From: Muraenolepis orangiensis
Lineage: Eukaryota; Chordata; Actinopteri; Gadiformes; Muraenolepididae
Assembly (NCBI GenBank): GCA_027704905.1
Contig: CM051002.1
Span: forward strand, 2,122,696 to 2,186,695
Length of the DNA stretch: 64,000 nt
Direction: 5' to 3'
Both the position numbers and the translations under genes were made by a program. Shown one piece after another: positions 14,367-26,180 of the stretch. The notes under the pieces are model-generated. The model was not told the DNA's origin. It did no database searches and worked only from the letters and a program-made list of their open reading frames with translations. The number at the start of each line of letters is the position of its first letter. The first letter of the stretch is position 1.

Positions 14367-14825
14367 ATTGTCTTTTTTAATATTCTTAGCAATACGGGAG
14401 AAGCAATACACACCAAATGTTGGAGGCAAGATTGTCAGTTAAACCAAGGGGCCTGAACCATGTATGGTCAAGTATTTACACACACGGCTATTCTTATTTA
14501 AGCAAGCTGATTGGTCCTTGTTTCCTCTGCCACATGCCCCTAAAGTGTCTTCTCTGGGCTCCTTCTGACGACATAGACACAGGGAGATGAGAGGAAACTG
14601 CTTTGTTGTTTAGTTTGAGCATGGTTAAAGCAAGCATAGCGGGTGGTAATTCTAAAAGGCCACAAAAAAACAAGACAAAAACATAAACCAGACTATCTTA
14701 ACAGGGTTACCGTACCTAAAATAGAACAAACAACCCTGACCCCATTGTCTGCACAGTGTGTCAGTGTGTGTGTCCTGCCAACCCCCCTCCTTACTGGAGA
14801 CTGGGCTACTGGGCTAATATCAATA

Positions 14826-15150
14826 AGGTGACTGGTGGATGATATGAACATGTGTTGAACTGTGCTAAAAGCATTAAAAAATATATTTTAAAGTGCCAGT
14901 AGTGCTGCAGCAGCAAGCAAACAGTGCAGTACAGTGCGGTAATTATCATGAGTCCAGAATGTCCTGCAAAAGTATGATGATGTCAATGTTATTATAGTGG
15001 CAGCACTCCTAGCAGTTCAGTTGGCGCACTGCCTGTCGATAAAAACTACCCTTGAACCTGTAGTCCTTGTACGGATGCTGCGGAACCGGAAACCGGACCG
15101 TAGGGGGGAGAAGAGATGGGTGGGTGCCTAATAGATTAATGTACACCTGG
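14826..15150 (-). mobile_element. LINE family A 3' UTR fragment
   Basis: Shares ttttaaagtgccagtagtg, gcactcctagcagttcagt and cactgcctgtcgataaaaac with the copies at 31040-31500, 42905-44465 and 63090-63490. The end of the reverse-transcriptase reading frame is just included. Confidence 0.7.
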
Positions 15151-16258
15151 GCTATATGCAACCCGGCCATATATGAGAGACAACACTGCACACCATGCTT
15201 TCCCTCTAGGTCACCTATTGTAGCCTATAATAATATTGCATTTAAAAAAAATTTGCATTTGTAAAATTGTATTTTCTATGTCGTACATATATGGGTTAAT
15301 CCTACACCTATATTTTATTCAGCCGTTTCCTCAAAAAAATGTGAATACATTTCTTAAATCCAATGAAAAATTCTGACCAATGAGAGTGACCCTGTACACA
15401 TTACAGTCAGATGTCTAAATGGTTCTCTGGTGACATGTTCTGTTCATAATCAGTGCAATGCCTTTGCTCTACTCCTCAAAATCACATTTCTTAGCAGGCT
15501 GGGGATACTTTATTTTTAGGGAACCTGTACATGTTTTTCTGTGAGTAAAGGTTCAGCAGTGCGTATCTTTTTTAACTGCAGTATGGAAGATTGTTAAACT
15601 GCCATTTGAACCTAAAGTCTTGGCAACCTTGTGACAGACATTCAAAACGATGTTCAATAGATCTGCAAAAGTGGCTTATCAGCTACTTTTCTTTATCTCC
15701 ACCCCCAAATGGTCCTGGTTTTTAAAATCCTCATTTGTGTCACTATCTAAAGTGTAGGTGTTAAAGTGTACATATTTAAAGCACCACATTTAAAGATAAA
15801 AGTTTCACATACACTCATTTGTTCAAAAGTGTTAAGTGGAAGTTTAGAATGTCTTTTATTCATTTTAATTTATATTCTTATTGTATTTTTATTAATAAAT
15901 GGTCTTATTGCATACGTCTTAAGTCAGTAATGCTGCATGTTACTGCAAAATGCAAGATCTTTACCTTGTTGATGTGGGTGTAAAGAACAGTATGTTCTGT
16001 TATGTGGAATCCAACTTCAAGTCATTTGTACATTTGTATGTAGTGAGGGCTACACAAACACACTCCATTACAGGTAACTGAGGTGAATATATCTTGCCTG
16101 TCAATCACATTATTAAATCGTTTTTTGGTTGTTTTAAAATGATTGCTCTCTTTTTGCTCTCTTTGTACGACCAATAAATCCTACCAACTAATGAATATGT
16201 GCGCAATACACTTGCAGTTTCTGGTTTCTGGTCCAGGCTCTGCTGTCTCCCTCCCCCA
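15151..16258. other. Unannotated AT-rich non-coding sequence
   Basis: No recognisable element or gene was found. Confidence 0.5.
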
Positions 16259-16798
16259 GAAGTTCTGTTATAACACAGTAGGACTTCTGGATCAGAGGTT
16301 CTGTTTTAACACAGTAGGACTGCTGGATCAGAGGTTCTGTTATAACACCGTAGGACTGCTGGATCAGAGGTTCTGTTATAACACCGTAGGACTTCTGGAT
16401 CAGAGGTTCTGTTTTAACACAGTAGGACTGCTGGGTCAGAGGTTCTGTTATAACACCGTAGGACTGCTGGGTCAGAGGTTCTGTTTTAACACAGTAGGAC
16501 TGCTGGATCAGAGGTTCTGTTATAACACCGTAGGACTGCTGGATCAGAGGTTCTGTTATAACACCGTAGGACTTCTGGATCAGAGGTTCTGTTTTAACAC
16601 AGTAGGACTGCTGGATCAGAGGTTCTGTTATAACACCGTAGGACTGCTGGATCAGAGGTTCTGTTATAACACAGTAGGACTGCTGGATCAGAGGTTCTGT
16701 TATAACACCGTAGGACTGCTGGATCAGAAGTTATTCTGTAACACAGTAGGAGTACTGGGTCAGAAGTTCTGCTACAAAATAGTAGGGCTGCTGGATCG
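16259..16798. repeat. 36-bp minisatellite, 15 units
   Basis: The unit ggttctgttataacaccgta plus ggactgctggatcaga repeats about 15 times; the last two copies are diverged. Because 36 is divisible by three, the open frame at 16143-16805 reads as a 12-residue repeat (RFCYNTVGLLDQ, with Phe/Tyr alternation). Units differ at fixed sites (ttttaacacag or tataacaccg; cttctgg or ctgctgg). Units 2-4 are identical to units 7-9, showing a 108-bp higher-order repeat. I regard the frame as non-coding: it has no recognised domain and abuts an LTR-like repeat. Confidence 0.93.
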
Positions 16799-16804
16799 GA
16801 GATG

Positions 16805-17052
16805 ATGCCACTGTAGCAGATGACGCTGCCACCACCCATTAAAATGTCTGCTTGAGGGCTCCTGACAAGGACGCAGGGTGATGAGGAATACGTTTTATTG
16901 CAGAGTTCTGTATCATTGTGAACAGAGCAGATAGTACATACTAGAGCTCTTCTTGAATGTGTGTGGTGATTGACCCACAGGTGTGCAGCTAACTCAGGCC
17001 AGGTGAGGTTGCTAACACCAGCCACCAACCACACACACGCCACAGCCACCAT
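16805..17052 (-). mobile_element. LTR-like dispersed repeat, copy A
   Basis: On the minus strand it runs from a TG-rich start near 17052 (gtggcgtgtgtgtggttgg) through gctgcacacctgtgggtca and a polyadenylation-like tgcaataaaacg to cttgtcaggagccctcaagc, then ggtggcagcgtcatctg. Copy B at 40015-40440 has the same blocks in the same order. The order of AATAAA then an end followed by a ggtggcagcg motif resembles a gypsy LTR followed by a primer-binding region. Confidence 0.45.
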
Positions 17053-17284
17053 GTGATCTTAATTGAACCGAGATTCACATTTAGGATTCTTTTTTTTATT
17101 GCTTTGAATTTAATGAACGGTTAATGCTTAGTTCTCAAATCACTGAATCACTGATGCTGAAGTCCTCAAACCCATTATAATCAGTCCTATGTCGTCTCCT
17201 TAACTCCCCAGGTTTTGAGCCAATGGCTTTATTAGAAGTGTTTGTTGAGCGCAATTTGACCTCGTTTGTATGTCAAGATCATAA

Positions 17285-17946
17285 TTAGTTGTGTCTAATA
17301 AGGGGATGAAAGGCTTCATAACCCCTTTTCAGAGCCTTAGACAGAAAATGTCTAGACAGTTTCAGGACCAGCTTGGAGGGAATGATGGTGTTGAACACCA
17401 AGCTGTAGTCAATAAACAACAGTCTGCGTTGGTGTCCATTCTGTCTAGGCTTTCCAGGGCAGTGTGTAGTGCCAGAGAGATGGCGCCCACTACAGACCCA
17501 TTTGGTCTGTATACGAAATTGAGTGTCGAAGTCGAAGATAGTACAGTTTGTGACATGACAAGTTTTTCCAGGCACTTCATGGCTATGGGTGTTAAAGCCA
17601 CTGGACAATAATCATTGAAGCCCTCTACCTTAGTCTTTTTGAGTAACGGCACAATGGTTGTCTCTTTAGGGCACACTGGGACGACAGACTGTTGTGGTGA
17701 TGCGTTGAAGATGTCTGTGAACACAGGAGCCACCTGGTCTGCACAGGATGGAAGTCCCTCCGGGCAGTCTTAGTCTTCCCCCTCCTGAAGGCTCTGCAGA
17801 CCTTGGACTCAGACAGTTGCAGTACGTCTGGATGACCTCTGGATGACCTCTGGATGATTGTCCAATTTGTTGGTTGGCTCAGAGTTCCCCCTTTCAAAGC
17901 AAGCTTAACATGTGTTCAGCTCGTCTGGTATGGAGGGGTCGTTGTT
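17285..17946 (-). pseudogene. LINE family A reverse-transcriptase relic, part 1
   Basis: Minus-strand frames contain NDYCPVALTPIAMKCLEKLV (17640-17580) and, in another frame, FIDYSLVFNTIIPSKLVLKL (about 17425-17365). These are conserved fingers/palm motifs of a Rex1/CR1-group non-LTR reverse transcriptase. The intervening frame changes show decay. The catalytic box is missing because the copy stops before it. Confidence 0.78.
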
Positions 17947-18085
17947 TCAAGATTCAACAATGGAATGCTTACTCCCCATTCCCTCCCACAGTATGAATTC
18001 CAACAACCGTACAATACTTTACGTAACTATACAATCCTATACTATACTAAAACATTTTTTTTACTATACTATATACTAGTTTGGC
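17946..18085 (-). mobile_element. LINE family A tail inserted inside another LINE copy
   Basis: The reverse complement shows gaatggggagtaagcattcc, then attgttgaatcttgaaac, preceded by an ATAGTATAG-rich section. It interrupts the reverse-transcriptase relic between ggaggggtcgttg and cctgagctccccatg; these are nearly contiguous in the related copy at 44140-44170. Confidence 0.65.
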
Positions 18086-18178
18086 ACAGATCCTGAGCTC
18101 CCCATGTAGTTGGAGAGAACCCTCAGACCTTGCCACATACGTCTGGTGTCAGAGCCCCGAACTGTAGTTTCTATAATA
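18086..18178 (-). pseudogene. LINE family A relic, part 2
   Basis: gagaaccctcagaccttgcc and acgtctggtgtcagagcc align with 44180-44225 of the longer copy. It continues the relic of 17285-17946 after the nested tail. Confidence 0.65.
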
Positions 18179-18645
18179 CAACCAAGCATCGCTCTTCCAA
18201 GACCCAGCTCTTCACGGCTCTGGCTCCACAGGTGGAATGAACTCCCGTCTCATGTCAGGACGGCAGAGTCCCTCGCCAGCTTCCGCAAGAGACTCGAGAC
18301 CCACCTGTTCAGAGTCCACCTGGACTCTCCATGAACCCTCCTTCTCCTTTGTGAACCCCTAACTTGCTTAAGTCCTGACATGAATTGCTCTTAGCATGTT
18401 GTATATTCTAGCAAGTGTATATCCTTAATGTTGATAAGACGCTCTTATCACAGCTACTTAAGCAGGTGACCTAGCAGTACGAAATTGTGTTATTCATCTT
18501 GTCAATATGAATGCTTGTGAACTGCTCTATTTTTATGTTTGCATACCTCAGTGTTATGCTATTGTCTGCTTCAACAAATGTACACCTTGTAAGTCGCTTT
18601 GGATAAAAGCGTCTGCCAAATGCCCTAAATGTAAATGTAAATATA
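18179..18645 (+). mobile_element. L2/CR1-type LINE 3' end
   Basis: A plus-strand frame ending at 18334 carries WNELPSHVRTAESLASFRKR then LETHLF, the typical C-terminus of L2/CR1-group reverse-transcriptase proteins, followed by stop and a 3' UTR. It ends in aagtcgctttggataaaagc and a taaatgtaaatg tail. It is inserted inside a minus-strand LINE: the flanks 18086-18178 and 18646-18790 both match the family A copy at 44.2-44.5 kb. Short tataat words on either side may be a target duplication. Confidence 0.75.
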
Positions 18646-18790
18646 ATCAGTTTCATGTCAGGATTCATCCATGGTTTGGGAATGAACAAACAGACTTGGT
18701 GGGGATGCATTCCTCCCCTAGCCTGTTGATGTATCCTGTGACATGATCTACATACACATCGAGGTCAGCTCCAATCTTATTGGTATATCA
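18646..18790 (-). pseudogene. LINE family A relic, part 3
   Basis: catgtcaggattcatccatg and gacttggtggggatgc match 44357-44410 of the longest copy, so this is the 5'-ward continuation of the interrupted relic. Confidence 0.65.
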
Positions 18791-19438
18791 ATCTGGAGAT
18801 TACCCAAAATAATTACCAATCGGGGGCACAGTGGGACAAATGGTTAAAAATTGGGAGAACCATCGTCTGCAACGACACACTTGCCTTCAGGGGATGAAGT
18901 CGAGTGTATCGATGCAGACACTTTCGACTTTGGCAATTAGAAAAGATATGGAAAGATTAGAGTTAGACTTGGGGGTAGATGGATTTAGTTGTGGATGGGT
19001 GCGTTTTTGTTCTTGAGAAACTTTCTAGTGCAGATACTTCTGACTGGAGTAAATAGCTGCAGTCGGAAAGTGAAGGTTTAATATAACATAAGACTGCTGT
19101 AGCTCACATACAAATCACATGATATTATGTTGATATAATTATTTTTGATCAATGGGACACTTAAAGAAGTATCATTCTGCTGGTAAAGTATTCCTTTAAG
19201 AAGCTTGGAATTTGCCAACAATGTTATTGTGAAGCATTATTTGTTAAATTTGTGAAAATAATATAATCAAATAATAATGTGCAATATATAAGTACTAATT
19301 GTAAATTATATATCGTCTTATAATAAGCATATCAAGACTACAGAGTTGAAATTGTCATTAAATTGTCAAGAAAAGGATGTATTTATTAATGTAACATTTT
19401 CCATCAATATCTTGTTTATTGATCTGCACTTTAGGGCA

Positions 19439-19442
<4 letters not shown>
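18791..19442. other. Unannotated non-coding sequence
   Basis: AT-rich. No recognised element. Confidence 0.45.

Positions 19443-19526
<84 letters not shown>
19443..19526. repeat. (CA)n microsatellite, about 42 repeats
   Basis: An uninterrupted AC/CA tract followed by a short CTCTC. Frames through it are artefacts. Confidence 0.97.
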
Positions 19527-19529
<3 letters not shown>

Positions 19530-20044
19530 CTCCCGCACTCCTGGATAGTGGGTATAATATACAACAAAGTTGACCCCTTGCACTCTTATTGATCTACCTT
19601 AGTATATCTCTGTCTGCGATGTCTGTTGGGTATTGTTGGGCTGACAGTTGCACAATTTGTCACGGTTGAACAAATATTGGTCCCGCTAGTGTTCCCTTAG
19701 CTGCATTGTGCTCTACGTTGTGCTGTGTTATTTTAATAGAGGGTGAACCATCTACATTAAAGAACAATCAATGTAATGCCAGGTCCAGAGGCATCAGTCT
19801 ATACAGCAAAATACCGGTAGGCATCAAAAGAATAGCTTGTCATTTATTTTTCACTTATGGAAGTTGTGTGCATGAGAAATGCCTTGCAGGGGCTTGCTTT
19901 TGTTGCAACATACTGTATGTACATGGTCATTAAGGTGAGAACATCAGCACTATTTACACCTTCTTTGTTAAGCTGTGTTCGTGTAACATGCAAGCTGTGT
20001 GGAGTGTGCATCATGTGGTGTATGATCAAGGTGGATTTTTGTGG
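19527..20044. other. Unannotated non-coding sequence
   Basis: No recognisable element. Confidence 0.45.
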
Positions 20045-20200
20045 CTTTTTAAAATATATATTTATTGTATTGTTTAGTCTATAGTATTTCGTATATGTAT
20101 AGCATTGTTTAGTTTAGTATTTTATTGTTGTAGGAAATTCATATTGCGGGACGGAATATTGCAAATAGCAATTAAAACATGTTGAATCTTGAATATCTTT
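20045..20200 (+). mobile_element. LINE family A 3' tail fragment
   Basis: ATAGTATTT-rich sequence, then ttcatattgcgggacggaat, then attaaaacatgttgaatctt. A short internal deletion removes the usual cattccattgtac part. Confidence 0.6.
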
Positions 20201-20569
20201 TTCTCATGATAGATTTATGCTAATTAAGGGATTACCTATTCATTTGCCATGGATTCCTGATCCACTTTGTACCTCTTCATCTTGCTATTCATCCCTGTGC
20301 AGAAATACGACTCAAGTGGACTATGAATAAACAACAAAATTGTTTGCTAAAATGTGAATTTCTTTTTTTGTTCATCATTATAACATTATTGTGTACTCTT
20401 TCCAGATCCCCCTGTGTGTTCCTGACTTGAGATGAAACACTTTTAGAATATCTAAATGTAATTGATGCCATCATTCCATATTATGACAAGTTAATCCTCC
20501 GTTAATCCCACAGAAAAGAACAATATGTATATATAAATCAATGTAATAAAATATACATTGTACATATGC

Positions 20570-21000
20570 TATACGCCCTTGTTCAGCAGCCTGATGACCT
20601 GACTGTGGAAGCTATCTCTAAGCCTATTTGTACGGCACTTGTTACTGCGGTATCGCCTGCCTGACGGTAAAAGTGTGTACCGTTCGTGGCTGAGGTGGGC
20701 AATGTCTTTTATGATCCGTTTGGCCTTGGCCACGCACCGCTGATTGTATATATCCAGGAGGGAGGGGAGCTCACCTCCAACGATATACTGGGCCTTCCGC
20801 ACCACCCTTTGAAGCGTTCTGCGCTCTAGTGCGGTGCAGTTCCCGTACCAGGCGGTGATACACCCTGTAAGAACACTCTCGATGGTGCCGTTATAGAATG
20901 TTCTCAGGATGCACGCCTAGTCCTCTAAGCTTGGTGTCGAGCTTGGCAGGAACTATCGTGTTGAACACTGAGCTGTAGTCCACAAACGGCAAAGTTAACA
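20570..21000 (-). pseudogene. LINE reverse-transcriptase relic with internal deletion
   Basis: The minus-strand frame at 20805-20569 gives AKAKRIIKDIAHLSHERYTL and LLPSGRRYRSNKCRTNRLRD, the conserved C-terminal ending of a common teleost Rex1/CR1-group LINE. Immediately 5' (21000-20900) another frame gives FVDYSSVFNTIVPAKL, the palm motif that normally lies several hundred residues upstream. The catalytic box and thumb are missing, so an internal deletion has fused the two parts. Confidence 0.78.
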
Positions 21001-21165
21001 AAGTTACTTCCGCCTTCGAAGATGGACTGGAGGTTATGTTCTCACCCTTTTTGTCTGTTAGTAAGATAACTCCAAAAGTTATGTATGGAATTGGACACAA
21101 CTTGGTGGTTAGCCCTCTAGTTGTGCTTTTGGTTGATCCTTGCCCCAATCTGGATGTAAGTGCAT
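21001..21165 (+). repeat. Possible dispersed fish repeat
   Basis: Contains tctgttagtaagataactcc and aaaagttatgtatggaattg, resembling a dispersed repeat type seen in fish. Weak evidence. Confidence 0.25.
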
Positions 21166-21445
21166 AGAGTCGAAAGGCTAAGATCTAAATATGGACTCAA
21201 CTCACCAATCGTGTACGCATGCTGCATATTGGATGCTTTGCTTGTGACTGGCCATTTTGGGTTAATTAAGGTAACGTGTGTCAACCATTCTGGCGTCACC
21301 CAAATCTCCAGGATGTTGTACTGCAGGAGTACAGTAAGGTAGCTCTCTGTTGCACAAGACCCCCCCCCCTCTATGTGAATGCACATACCGTTTGCCTCCT
21401 TATAGATAGAATATATATAGTTGTATATCGATCGCAAGAGATGTA

Positions 21446-21480
21446 TCTCAGGGGTCTCTAACATGTCACTCGCTGGTAGC
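21446..21480 (+). repeat. hAT-end-like sequence
   Basis: caggggtctctaacatgtca then ctcgctggtagc resembles a hAT terminal sequence. No partner end was found, so this is weak. Confidence 0.25.
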
Positions 21481-22014
21481 TTGCTGCCTGTTTTGGAGCA
21501 GCCAAAGAGTAGTTCAAAGATTATGTACCGAAAACAATCAAGTAAGTACATCCAGGAAACCCCTTCTCATTTCAATTCCATCAAGAATAGAGGTCTCCCA
21601 CCCCCTTTCAAACACAACATTAAATCAGCGGTCAGTCAAATAACTTACAATTTCAATGTAAAGCAGATCTCACACCATATACCAGCCAGTAGTAGGAAGG
21701 ACAACACCAGCACTGCTGGAAGTTAAAGCGCGGCTGTATGGCGTCGCCCGCCTGAGTGCTCTCATTAGAAACACTAACCACTTTAGTTCCCATTATGACG
21801 CACAGCTAAGAATGTACGTTTATGAACGTAAAACTAAAAAGGTGGTTTGTACATTGTGCAATGAACGTGTCAATGAAATTGCACAGCAGCACTAGTGCTA
21901 TTCATGAGCATGCAAAGAAACAACAACACACACACACACACGATGATGGATGAGAAAATAACATCGTAATTGTAGCCTCTTTAGTATTAGTAGGTAGAAG
22001 TTTTTGATGTCGGA

Positions 22015-22098
22015 GGAGTGTGCGTGAGTGTGAGGCATAAGACTTGTAAAGCGCTTTGGATAAAAGCGTTATATAAAAGCAGTCCATTACCATTACCC
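22015..22098 (+). repeat. SINE tail fragment
   Basis: gtgaggcataagacttgtaa, gcgctttggataaaagcg and agtccattaccattac match the SINE 3' ends elsewhere in the window. Confidence 0.65.
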
Positions 22099-22684
22099 TA
22101 AGTAAGTTGGTCTGTTCAAATGAATGTACAGGGGGGATGGTACGTGAGGACATGCTAATACTGCACCAAAGCGGTGGAAAACTGGCTGGGACCAAATAGA
22201 TTCGGGTGCAACCAAATTCAAAAGGTAGTGGTACCGCCAATAGGTAGTTGTACCGCCAGGGCCACCAGTAAAAAGACATGTTCTTGAGCCCTGACCTCTG
22301 ATGTGGACTCCATGCCAGTCACCTTATTATACACATGGAATTTATTACACACATCTAGACCATACAAAGATATGCAAAGGGAGGTGGTATGTGATATATT
22401 GATATGTGGTAGGTTAATTCAGCTGCTTAATTTGAGTGTTTTGCTGCATTATGTGAATTGGAAGTTATTTATTATAAGACATGAGTTGCTCCTGAGACTC
22501 CTGATATACACCTTCTCACACAAAGAGCTGTCAGTCATGTCCTGTATCCGGAGAGAACAATATTAAATAAAGAGCTTCCCATTCATTTATATTGCACACA
22601 TGAAGTATGTCAAAAAGGATTTGTGTATGGAATGTGTAAACCATGCAATATATCAGTCAAACTAATATGTAGCTAAAAGTAATA
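22099..22684. other. Unannotated non-coding sequence
   Basis: No recognisable element. It contains a small duplication (gtagtggtaccgccaatagg and gtagttgtaccgccag near 22228-22260). Confidence 0.45.
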
Positions 22685-22875
22685 GTAAAACCTAAGCTAA
22701 TAGTATTATGGGTATTATATAGTGTTTACAGTATAGTATTGTTTAGTATAGTATTGCAAAGTTTAGTAAAGTATTGAAGTTGATATTTATACTGCAGGAG
22801 GGAATGGGGAGTTAGCATTCCATTGTACTTGGAATACTTGCAAATGCCAATTAAACATCTTGAATCTGGACACTG
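22685..22875 (+). mobile_element. LINE family A 3' tail fragment
   Basis: ATAGTATTG low-complexity, then actgcaggagggaatgggga, cattccattgtacttgg and attaaacatcttgaatctgg. Confidence 0.7.
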
Positions 22876-25540
22876 CAAATGCAGTCCACAATTCAAACAT
22901 GACCCTGAAGCCTGTCAGTTACAGGTCTATTTCTAATGTGTAATATCATTATTGGCTTATTCATATATTTATTTATTTTTCGCCCTGCGGGATGAGACTA
23001 CATCTTATTTGCAAACACTGTCCTGCACTAGCGACTCAGGTGGAACTTACTAGGTTGATATTGTGTAACTGGATGGATGGGCCGATCAGGCTCCACCTGC
23101 TTGAAATGCTCAGATTCACTTTTTGTTATTCATCTGCTAAATGACGTTCCTGCTGGGCCACTGACACTGACACACACACGTCTCACTGACTCTCAATCCA
23201 CCACAGATGGGATCCTGCTGCTCGTCTCAAATGCACCTTCAAATTTAAGATTAACATCTAATCACATCATCTTTTTAAAGGTAAGAGTTATACAAAACTC
23301 TCAGGTCTTCTTAGGCTGGCGTGTTGGGCTATATATTTAGTTGCTACTGTCTTAATTGTGAAGGCATGTCCTTCAAACTCGAGGACTCCAATGTTTTCCT
23401 TCATCTTCTGGTATCCAGAACTGTAGAGCAACAGGAGCGGCACAAACTAAAGAATCAAAATGCCTCCATAAAGGTCTAAAAAAAGGTTGCCATAGGTGAC
23501 GATCACTCTTAAAATCCCTAGAATAATGTGATCTGTGTTAAAATAATGAACATGCTGACCGATAACATTTTATATTTTAAATATATTTATTGATTTTACA
23601 TATATTTTTTCATTTTATGGCGATGAGAAAGAAACTACGAGTAGAGCTGTGATTAATTGTGATAAATAGGGGATAGGGGAGGGGGATGATTATTTTCCCT
23701 TTCCCCGATCACTACTTTCAATGAATGCATGTAATATTACTTTACATTACATACATACTTGACTTGATGATTTGTCTCATCAACATTTTGAATCCCCATT
23801 GAAATTATGTTCATTAGTCACATTTATTATCTATTCATTTTTTTTCACCGTTTTAGATGGTGAGTGATCATTTTGGCATTCAAGTTGGTAAGCTATTCAT
23901 TATACCCTTCCTAATTAAATTTCTTACTTATTGAAGTTAATGTGCGTCAGTGGGTACCTCCGCTTCATTTGGCCCGGTTGAAGACTAGACGACGGGAAAA
24001 GTTTTGGTCATGAGATGATCAGAGAACATTGATCAGTCCATGATCAGTGTCATATACACATGTGCATGCGCACACTTTTACAAACATTACTAATTTCATT
24101 GTATCAGTGACGGGCGTTTCTGAAACCCAAGAGGCACACCGAATTAAATCCTTCATTTATTCATTTGATGCGCTGCGATTTTAATACATTTACTTTCAGA
24201 CGCTGTGCTATCAAAGAATGCATTCAAGGCGGGGAAGGGAAAATAAATCTAAATTAATTGGCAATTTTGTATGCAGATGTGAGCGGATCCCGAGATATGA
24301 GGTTATGCTTCTGGTCCTTGTATGTGCGTATGGACTGTTCTTTGCCTCATTGGGTTGAATGTTGTTTTCTCGTGACAAACCAGCAAAATAACCTTATGAC
24401 TTCCAGGTCCCTCTAAGAGAGAAGCGTTATGTTTTTGGGGAAATGGCAGACAGGTACGCCTACAAACCAATCGCCCTATAAATAAGTATGTGTTACGTAC
24501 TATTGAGGGGTTACCCACCCAGTTGTGCCGGAATTTCAAGCTGTTAAAATACACAATTACAATCTGACAAAGAGAATTTTATGCATTTTATTAATCAGTT
24601 TCACATCACTACATTAAGGATTAAGCATGGCCGATTAGTTTTAGCACACATTTAAGAAGCTATATTAACAGATTGTGTTGGCTCAGGGCCGGATGCCGAT
24701 ACAAAATCAAGCCCGCACTTCTAAAGTTGGGGGAATATAATTATTTGGCAAAAATAAAATCATTTAGAAAGTGACAAATATAAAACAAATACATTTATTC
24801 ATCATCATCCGTTTGGATAATGAGCACACAGGTGTAAAACACAGCGAAAGAAAAACACTTCACAGACCTGGCTCTGTGAAGAGCCTCATACATGACAAAC
24901 GTGGATTTTTGTGTCACTAAAAACCCGCAGACACAAAGAGGATGACCCAAGCTGTCTGTAGAGGTGCAATATTGTTGAGTTTATCGGCTTTAAATTCAAT
25001 CAGACTTCTTATATCTTTCAAGAGTAGTTTAATCTATGGAGGGAATGGCGACGAAGGGGTCGTAGTACACTACCCAAATGCTAATACGAACATCCTCTTA
25101 GTCGCTTGCAGCTACAAGAAGGTGCAATGTGACTATTTTTAGGAGACCCCTCTCTCCAACACATATTGTACTTCAGACAGCTGGATTTGATCACATCTTT
25201 GGTAGACACAACTGATACTCTGCAGGTGGAGTTCCCCCGTGTTCAAAAGTTGCAACATCAAAAATGAAAGTGAAACTTTTGCTAGCATAGCGCTACTGTG
25301 TGTGGACACACCACCACCACCACCGTGTGTGGTCACTCCACCACCCTTTGATGTGAATGTCCAGTCAGTGTTGTTGGTAAATGTAGTCAACTGAATCAAT
25401 TACCTCAGACATGCTATGTGGACCGAGAAGGTGAAGTTCGCCTGCTGCAAAATCGGTAGTTCTTCGGGGTCACCAACTGCATAATCATTGGTGACCAGGA
25501 AGAGCTACAGTCTGTCAGCTTGGACTTCTCCGACCTCAGG
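22876..25540. other. Unannotated non-coding sequence
   Basis: No gene or element was recognised over ~2.7 kb. Mostly AT-rich. A small (CCA)n run at 25310-25323 is the only simple repeat noted. Confidence 0.45.
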
Positions 25541-25666
25541 GTCAAATGTAGCCAGGAGGCGTGGTCTAGATGGTCAAAGGTAGCCAGGGGGCGTGGTCTA
25601 CATGGTCAAAGATAACCAGGGGGTGTGGTCTAGATGGTCAAAGGTGGCCGGGGACGTGGTCTAGAT
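25541..25666. repeat. 32-bp minisatellite, left part
   Basis: The unit gtcaaaggtagccagggggc plus gtggtctagatg begins at 25541, 25573, 25605 and 25637. A fifth copy lies beyond the hAT insertion at 26190-26221. Confidence 0.92.
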
Positions 25667-26180
25667 CAGGGGTCCCCAACCGCCGGGCCGCGGACCGGTA
25701 CCGGGTGATTTGACTCAAATAATTTGAGTATAGGTGAACGGCGGGCGGTATAATCTATATATAGAGATTAGATATATAGTATAATCTATATATATATATA
25801 TAGATTATACAGCGGTATATATGGGCGGTATAATCTATATATATATATATATATATATATAGATTATACAGCGGTATATATGGGCGGTATAATCTATATA
25901 TACAGTATAGATTAAATATATATCGCGGCATAACGAGAGACTTTCAGTTGCACGCGCTACTAAAGAGACTACGCGCTAGTGACGTGTCGGTCGCGAACGA
26001 GCCAGGTTTTTTACGGGTGCTCCGCGTACATGCGCGTTTATACTGAAATCGAGCCCTGCCGTTTTGTTAGGGGTGTGTGTTGACACACACTTTGACAACC
26101 GGTCCGCGAAAATTGACAACCGCAAGATTTTTGTTCATGTATCTGCCGGTCCGTGGCACAAAAAAGGTTGGGAACCCCTG
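25667..26180. mobile_element. hAT-type non-autonomous transposon, 514 bp
   Basis: It begins caggggtccccaacc and ends ggttgggaacccctg, inverted termini matching at 14 of 15 positions, followed by a GGCCGCGGACCGG motif mirrored near the right end as ccggtccgtgg. It is flanked by perfect 8-bp direct repeats GTCTAGAT at 25659-25666 and 26181-26188, the target duplication length of hAT elements. There is no transposase frame. The interior includes a TA-rich tandem array (25741-25920). Confidence 0.92.
25741..25920. repeat. Palindromic TA-rich tandem array inside the hAT element
   Basis: gggcggtataatctatatat, then a TA run, then atagattatacagcggtata recurs about three times with a period of about 57-80 bp. 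Each unit is itself a palindrome (ataatctata and tatagattat). Confidence 0.8.

Noticed and set aside
16143..16805. 220-codon repeat protein
   Set aside because: Open only because the 36-bp unit is a multiple of three. The last units are diverged, no domain is recognised and an LTR-like repeat abuts it.
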